The notes beneath the pieces were generated by a model that saw only the letters and a program-made list of their open reading frames with translations, did no database searches and was not told the DNA's origin. Below, piece by piece: positions 60,008-64,000 of a DNA stretch of 64,000 nt. A program made the translations under genes and the position numbers. Origin of the DNA: Tigriopus japonicus (taxonomy: Eukaryota; Arthropoda; Copepoda; Harpacticoida; Harpacticidae). Position 1 is the first letter of the stretch. Each line of letters begins with the position of its first letter. The DNA lies in NCBI GenBank assembly GCA_010645155.1, contig CM021314.1, positions 5,511,676-5,575,675 on the forward strand. Reading direction: 5' to 3'.

Positions 60008-62308
60008 TTATGGTATCTCAACTGGGATGTGGAACACTTTCTTTTGAAGATCATGCTTCCGTTTCTTATGGAGTAACAGGTTTCCGGCAGTGGCACAAGC
60101 AAAAGCGCACTGATCACATCTGTAATGCAAAGAAAATGACACTTGTAATTTTGTAATGAAAAACATAGATCCGATTACATACTTGTAAGGGTTTTCTTTG
60201 GTATGAATCCGCTCGTGATTGCCCAAAGACAATCGGGTTTTCAAGCCCTTTCCACAAAATCGACAAGTAAATTTGGGCGGTACATGGGTGAGCATGTGTT
60301 GTGAAAGGACTTGTTCGGTTTTCAGAAATATTCCGCAATCTTTACATTGCGCAGGAATCTTTTTGCCATGCACTGTTCTGATGTGCTTATTGAGCATGCC
60401 TCTTGTGGTGAAAAGCTTTTGACACTGTTCACAAGGTAAAGTTGGTTCGGAATGACATCGAACGATATGACCAGACATTGTGTTGGTGTTCACGATCTTC
60501 CCGCAAAACTCACAAGGCACATATTCATAAACCTTCGTTATTCCGGGTGCATGTTTGTATAAGCGATGTTTTCTAAAATGATTTTTAAAGGCAGTCTTGT
60601 AATCACAGTCGGGGCATTGGTGGTTGTAAATCCCTTTGTGTTCATTTTGATGTTCAATTAGTTCAGTCTTTAAGTAAAAGCTCTTTCCGCATTGGTCGCA
60701 CATGTTTTTTTTCGTTTTCTCTATCGATTTCTTCTGCCTCTTATTTTGGGCAGCAACTTGATCTTGCTTCCATTGTTGGTAGCACAATTTCCAATGATCT
60801 TCAATCACGTGGAACCCTTTTGTAAAACACAAATTCTCATGGCATATAATGCACAAGATCTTGTAATTACTTGTACGATGGTTAGCTTCGTAATGTTTCA
60901 CGATTTCTTTGCCATGTCGAGGTTTTTCTTTGCAGAAAAGGCATTGCCAGTTTCCAAGCAAATGTTCCTCTTTCTTATGAGTTTGCAAAGTAGCACTACA
61001 ATTTAAGACTTTGAGACAGATCCAACACTGATATTTAGGTTTGAGGTCTTGGATTTCCTCCACTGAAGCGTTGTGCTCCTTTTGAAGATGTCTCGCTAGA
61101 GCTTTGGGTAACCGAAATTCAGATTCACAATGAGAGCAATGTAATTTGGGGTGTTTGCTGGGTCTGTTTGGGCGCTTAAAATTCCTCTGATTGTATGTAT
61201 GAAACCTTAAATGCGATTTAAAAGAGCTGGTGCTCTTCAACAACAAATTACAATAGGGGCAAGGAAATCTGGAATCATTCTCAGAAAGGGGAACAATTTG
61301 GTATCCTCGTGGAAAATACTTCTTAGCTCGTCTTTGCCGACCACCCTCAATCTCTTCTCCTTCAGAGTTTGAGGTGTCACCTTCGGGAACAAATTCATCA
61401 TCGTGTTGCTGCTCGTCTTCTTCGTCTTTTGGCTTGGTCTTCCTTTTGGATTGGTCCTCAAAGTCATCTTTGTCATCTATGTCAGCCAAAAAGTCATCAT
61501 ATTTGACTGGATTTTTCCGAAGTCTGCGAGACGACCTTTGACCAACAGCTGAAGGTTCGTTCTCAGTTTCCATCGAGTCTTTTACGGAATTGCTTTCCAA
61601 GGAAGTTAAGGTTGGATCTGTTGCATCGATTTCTAATTGCTTTTCTTTTTCTTTGCTATGGCCATGTTCGGCTAAATCCATGACTTCCATTTCTTCTTCT
61701 ATTTCTTTCGAGGAATCATGTCCGACTGAGTTTATGACTTCTTCTTCAACACTCTTTGGCTTCTCTAGAAACAGTTTATCGATTTCTGGATCATCTTGAA
61801 GCACTGTCTCAACCAGTTCCAAATCCACACAAGCTTGCTTTTGATCTTCCAATTGGCTCTCTTCTTCAGGGTCTCCTTCAACAAAAATAGATAGATCTTC
61901 TGCAAATTCTTTAATCGAGACGATTTGATCTTGGCACTTGTCACAAATGGTTTCGTTACCATAAACAAAAATCTTGCAATCTTGCGCAAACTGATAGGGA
62001 ACATCTGAACTTTGGCTGAAACCGTAACATGGCGATGTTTGATCAAAGAAGCGCTGAATAATGGTATCTAAATGAGTCATGTCCTTGATTTGGCCTTCTT
62101 GATATGTCCGATGAAGGACATTGAGTGTGTAGACATGAGTTTTGGCGTTGACAAACAGCATCATAGAAATGTTGGGCGTTTGGGCATCCTTGTGCCAATC
62201 GACGCTTTTCCGAGCTATCACTTTCCACGGATCGAAATTCAAGATTTGCAGACTCTCATGGAGGACGAGCTGAGAAAGGGCCAGCTTTTGCTTGGAGGTA
62301 TTGACCAT
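60008..62308 (-). CDS. C2H2 zinc-finger protein with about 12 fingers (745 aa spliced)
   Basis: Two exons, 62308-60183 and 60119-60008, with a 63-bp GT-AG intron (donor GTATGT, acceptor TTACAG). The ATG at 62308 has A at -3 and G at +4. The N-terminal 150 residues are an unrecognised domain (SQLVLHESLQILNFDPWKVI..., with an ETICDKCQDQI cysteine pair). Next comes an acidic linker with SRRLRKNPVKYDDF and RRAKK basic patches. From about residue 346 there are about 12 C2H2 fingers: FPCPYC, LHCSHC, YQCWIC, WQCLFC, a degenerate ILCIIC, NMCDQC, HQCPDC, VPCEFC, LPCEQC, AQCKDC, FTCRFC and CDQC. It is presumably a nuclear DNA-binding regulator; targets are unknown. The intron falls in the linker HTKENPYK|CDQC; the paralogue next door has one at the same place. 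The intron is stop-free and a multiple of 3, so unspliced RNA would encode a 766-aa form with 21 extra residues. Confidence 0.9.
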   Translation of the reverse strand: MVNTSKQKLALSQLVLHESLQILNFDPWKVIARKSVDWHKDAQTPNISMMLFVNAKTHVYTLNVLHRTYQEGQIKDMTHLDTIIQRFFDQTSPCYGFSQSSDVPYQFAQDCKIFVYGNETICDKCQDQIVSIKEFAEDLSIFVEGDPEEESQLEDQKQACVDLELVETVLQDDPEIDKLFLEKPKSVEEEVINSVGHDSSKEIEEEMEVMDLAEHGHSKEKEKQLEIDATDPTLTSLESNSVKDSMETENEPSAVGQRSSRRLRKNPVKYDDFLADIDDKDDFEDQSKRKTKPKDEEDEQQHDDEFVPEGDTSNSEGEEIEGGRQRRAKKYFPRGYQIVPLSENDSRFPCPYCNLLLKSTSSFKSHLRFHTYNQRNFKRPNRPSKHPKLHCSHCESEFRLPKALARHLQKEHNASVEEIQDLKPKYQCWICLKVLNCSATLQTHKKEEHLLGNWQCLFCKEKPRHGKEIVKHYEANHRTSNYKILCIICHENLCFTKGFHVIEDHWKLCYQQWKQDQVAAQNKRQKKSIEKTKKNMCDQCGKSFYLKTELIEHQNEHKGIYNHQCPDCDYKTAFKNHFRKHRLYKHAPGITKVYEYVPCEFCGKIVNTNTMSGHIVRCHSEPTLPCEQCQKLFTTRGMLNKHIRTVHGKKIPAQCKDCGIFLKTEQVLSQHMLTHVPPKFTCRFCGKGLKTRLSLGNHERIHTKENPYKYVIGSMFFITKLQVSFSLHYRCDQCAFACATAGNLLLHKKRKHDLQKKVFHIPVEIP

Positions 62309-62580
62309 GTTTCCGAATCCTTTTCTTTTCTCCTTTCTTCTACACTTTTCCTATTTCTCGTTGTTGATAAACAACCGAAATCAGTGTTGCTCTTTTGGAG
62401 GAATATGGTCAGCCATGAATTTGAAGGTAAAATATTTAGAGAAAAATATAACGATATGCACCGCAGCAATCTTTTGATTACCGATTTTAAAGTCTGCACG
62501 AATGGGACGGTAACAGAGGATTGTTTGGGTCTTTGCCTACCAAGAGTCAGTTTTCGGTAATCCTGGAGTCCAATTCATCC

Positions 62581-62603
62581 ATATGTATGTATATGTATGT
62601 ATC
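62581..62603. repeat. Short (TATG)n microsatellite
   Basis: ATATGTATGTATATGTATGT repeated units in the spacer between the zinc-finger genes. Confidence 0.5.
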
Positions 62604-63125
62604 CAGTGGATAATCCATAAAACCCATTGATGGCTTTTACTTTTCTTCTTGCAGATTGTTAAGGGACTTTTTTTCCTTTTTTCTTCATTCAATAAAAATA
62701 TTTGGGGCCTTTTTTCTTTTAACATTAGTGTACATTTCATAATATTGTTCACCAGAATTACATACTTAGGATTTTACTGCTAAAAAATACGTTGAAGTTA
62801 AATTTGAAGCTACTTTACTGACTCCTTTCTCAAATTCTTCATGTTTGAAAGCATTTTGTTATAAGAAATGCCCCAAGAAATCTGCTCGGTGATATTGATA
62901 AATCCATTTCTCCATCCAAAGGTGAGTTTTCTTCAATGTGGGCCCTGGTTAATCTTTGTTTGAGTTTAAACTAGAACAGACATTTTACTTTTTATATCTA
63001 TTCCTTTCAGCCTTATCCAACCATTGGGTCAAAGTTAAGTGGGGCATGAGAAATGGATGGGAACCACGCATTGGAAACCCAGGATCCCTTCTGAAGATAA
63101 ACTTATTTGATCTAAATTGGGCTCT

Positions 63126-63131
63126 TTTATT
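63126..63131 (-). terminator. Polyadenylation signal for the second zinc-finger gene
   Basis: TTTATT on the plus strand (AATAAA on the minus strand) about 92 bp past the stop at 63223-63225. Confidence 0.5.
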
Positions 63132-63222
63132 TGACAAACGTAATTGCAACAAGTCATGTCTTTCCCAGATACCTTATAAATATGCCATTATGCTTTAAAA
63201 TATGCACGACACCCAAAAGGGA

Positions 63223-64000
63223 TTAAGGATTTGGCTCTTCTTCTCCCGCAGGGATTTGAACGGGGGTGTAAAACACCTTCTTTTGAAGGCCATGGTTCCG
63301 TTTCTTATGGAGCAATAGATTTCCACTTGTGGCACATGCAAAGGAGCACTGATCACATCTGTAAAATAAAGAAAATTATTAACTACAATTTCCAGTTAAA
63401 TAAAATTTATGGAAACTTACTTGTAGGGGTTTTCTTTTGTATGAATCCGCTCGTGATTACCCCAAGACAATCGGGTTTTGAGGCCTTTTCCACAAAAGCG
63501 ACACGTGAACTTAGGAGGTGCATGGGTCAACATATGGCCTCGAACGTTATTTTTAGACTTGAGAAACATTCCACATACTTTACATTGTACAGGAATCTTT
63601 TTACTATGTACTGCCTTAATGTGGCCATTGAGTAAGCCTCTTGTGCAGAAAAGTTTATCGCAGTGTTTGCAAAGAAAAGTCGGTTCGGAATGACATCGGT
63701 TAATGTGGTCGGTCATTGCTTTGCTGTTTACTATCTTCCCGCAATACTCGCAGGAGACATAATCTATAACCGTCTTGGGGCCATTTGTATGTCTGTGTCT
63801 GCGATGGTATAGAAATTTCTTTCGAAAGGCAGACTTGTAATCACAATCCGGACATTGGTACTTGAATATTCCTTTGTGCTCATTTTGGTGCTCCTGAAGG
63901 ACCGATTTCAATGAAAAACTCATTCCACATTGATCGCACATGTGCTTTTTCGTAAACTCTGTCGAAATATTCTGCCGTTTTTTCTTAAAGTTCATTAGTT
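63223..64000 (-). CDS. Second C2H2 zinc-finger gene, tandem paralogue (5' part outside window)
   Basis: Two visible exons on the minus strand: one running from beyond the right edge to 63421, and 63358-63223, joined by a 62-bp GT-AG intron (GTAAGT...TTTTACAG). Seven fingers are visible (HMCDQC, YQCPDC, VSCEYC, FLCKHC, VQCKVC, FTCRFC, KCDQC). They line up one-to-one with fingers 6-12 of the neighbouring gene and share the linker HTKENPYK and the C-terminal QKKVFYTPVQIP (QKKVFHIPVEIP next door). The tail is longer by AGEEEPNP. The pair arose by local duplication and has diverged mainly in the residues between the zinc ligands. This intron is not a multiple of 3 and opens with an in-frame stop, unlike its neighbour's. 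Confidence 0.9.

Larger units (their letters stand above)
62309..63222. other. Spacer between the two tandem zinc-finger genes
   Basis: 914 bp holding the presumed promoter and 5' UTR of the first zinc-finger gene and the 3' end of the second. A TATG/TA microsatellite lies at 62581-62603. No other gene is seen; the plus-strand open frame at 62072-62560 is mostly antisense to the first gene. Confidence 0.5.

Noticed and set aside
60008..62308. Single-exon reading of the first zinc-finger gene (766 aa)
   Set aside because: The 21-residue insert has canonical splice sites and interrupts a finger linker exactly where the paralogue has an intron. The spliced 745-aa form is preferred as the main product.
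62072..62560. 162-codon plus-strand frame
   Set aside because: Most of it is antisense to the N-terminal part of the zinc-finger gene, with no domain or start support.
1..64000. tRNA genes, rRNA, known arthropod microRNAs and CRISPR arrays
   Set aside because: By eye no tRNA B-box with a matching cloverleaf, no rRNA block and no regularly spaced spacer array was seen. A few partial microRNA-like words were too short to support a call.

Overview
This is nuclear DNA of an animal, most likely an arthropod. The coding genes are broken by short GT-AG introns of 56 to 137 bp, start in good Kozak contexts, and carry AATAAA signals. They encode an IRP1/cytosolic aconitase and tandem C2H2 zinc-finger proteins. 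Most of the window is AT-rich non-coding DNA with small non-autonomous transposons. A crustacean such as a copepod would fit, but that is a guess; the sequence alone does not fix the taxon.

Layout. (1) 656-3070, minus: six exons of an iron-regulatory-protein-1/cytosolic aconitase gene. Its C-terminal exon(s) lie left of the window, and the flanking intron holds a hAT-like transposon end. (2) 3.1-5.0 kb: the 5' side of that gene and a 690-bp foldback element. (3) 5058-5630, plus: a single-exon, lysine/arginine-rich orphan protein, convergent with (4) 5803-7514, minus: a four-exon YIL108W-like zinc metallopeptidase. (5) 7.8-36.1 kb: about 28 kb with no gene I can support. It contains a clean hAT MITE at 16095-16811 and a hairpin-forming inverted repeat near 20.8-21.1 kb. 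(6) 36.2-41.5 kb: a leader with several uORFs, followed by one uninterrupted 1354-codon ORF (36739-40803). It encodes an acidic, low-complexity protein with a recurring KKDLxKxLGL-type motif. (7) 41.5-59.9 kb: non-coding DNA with a complete miniature LTR retrotransposon (TRIM, 42116-42818, identical LTRs, perfect 5-bp target duplication), a Tc1/mariner-type MITE and a hAT-like element with a duplicated end. (8) 60.0-64.0 kb, minus: two tandem paralogous C2H2 zinc-finger genes; the second runs off the right edge.

The genes do not form an obvious pathway. The parts best worth follow-up are the repeat-motif acidic protein with its uORF-rich leader, the recently inserted TRIM with a GC-rich 20-bp minisatellite inside it, and a stop-free, frame-preserving 63-bp intron in the first zinc-finger gene.
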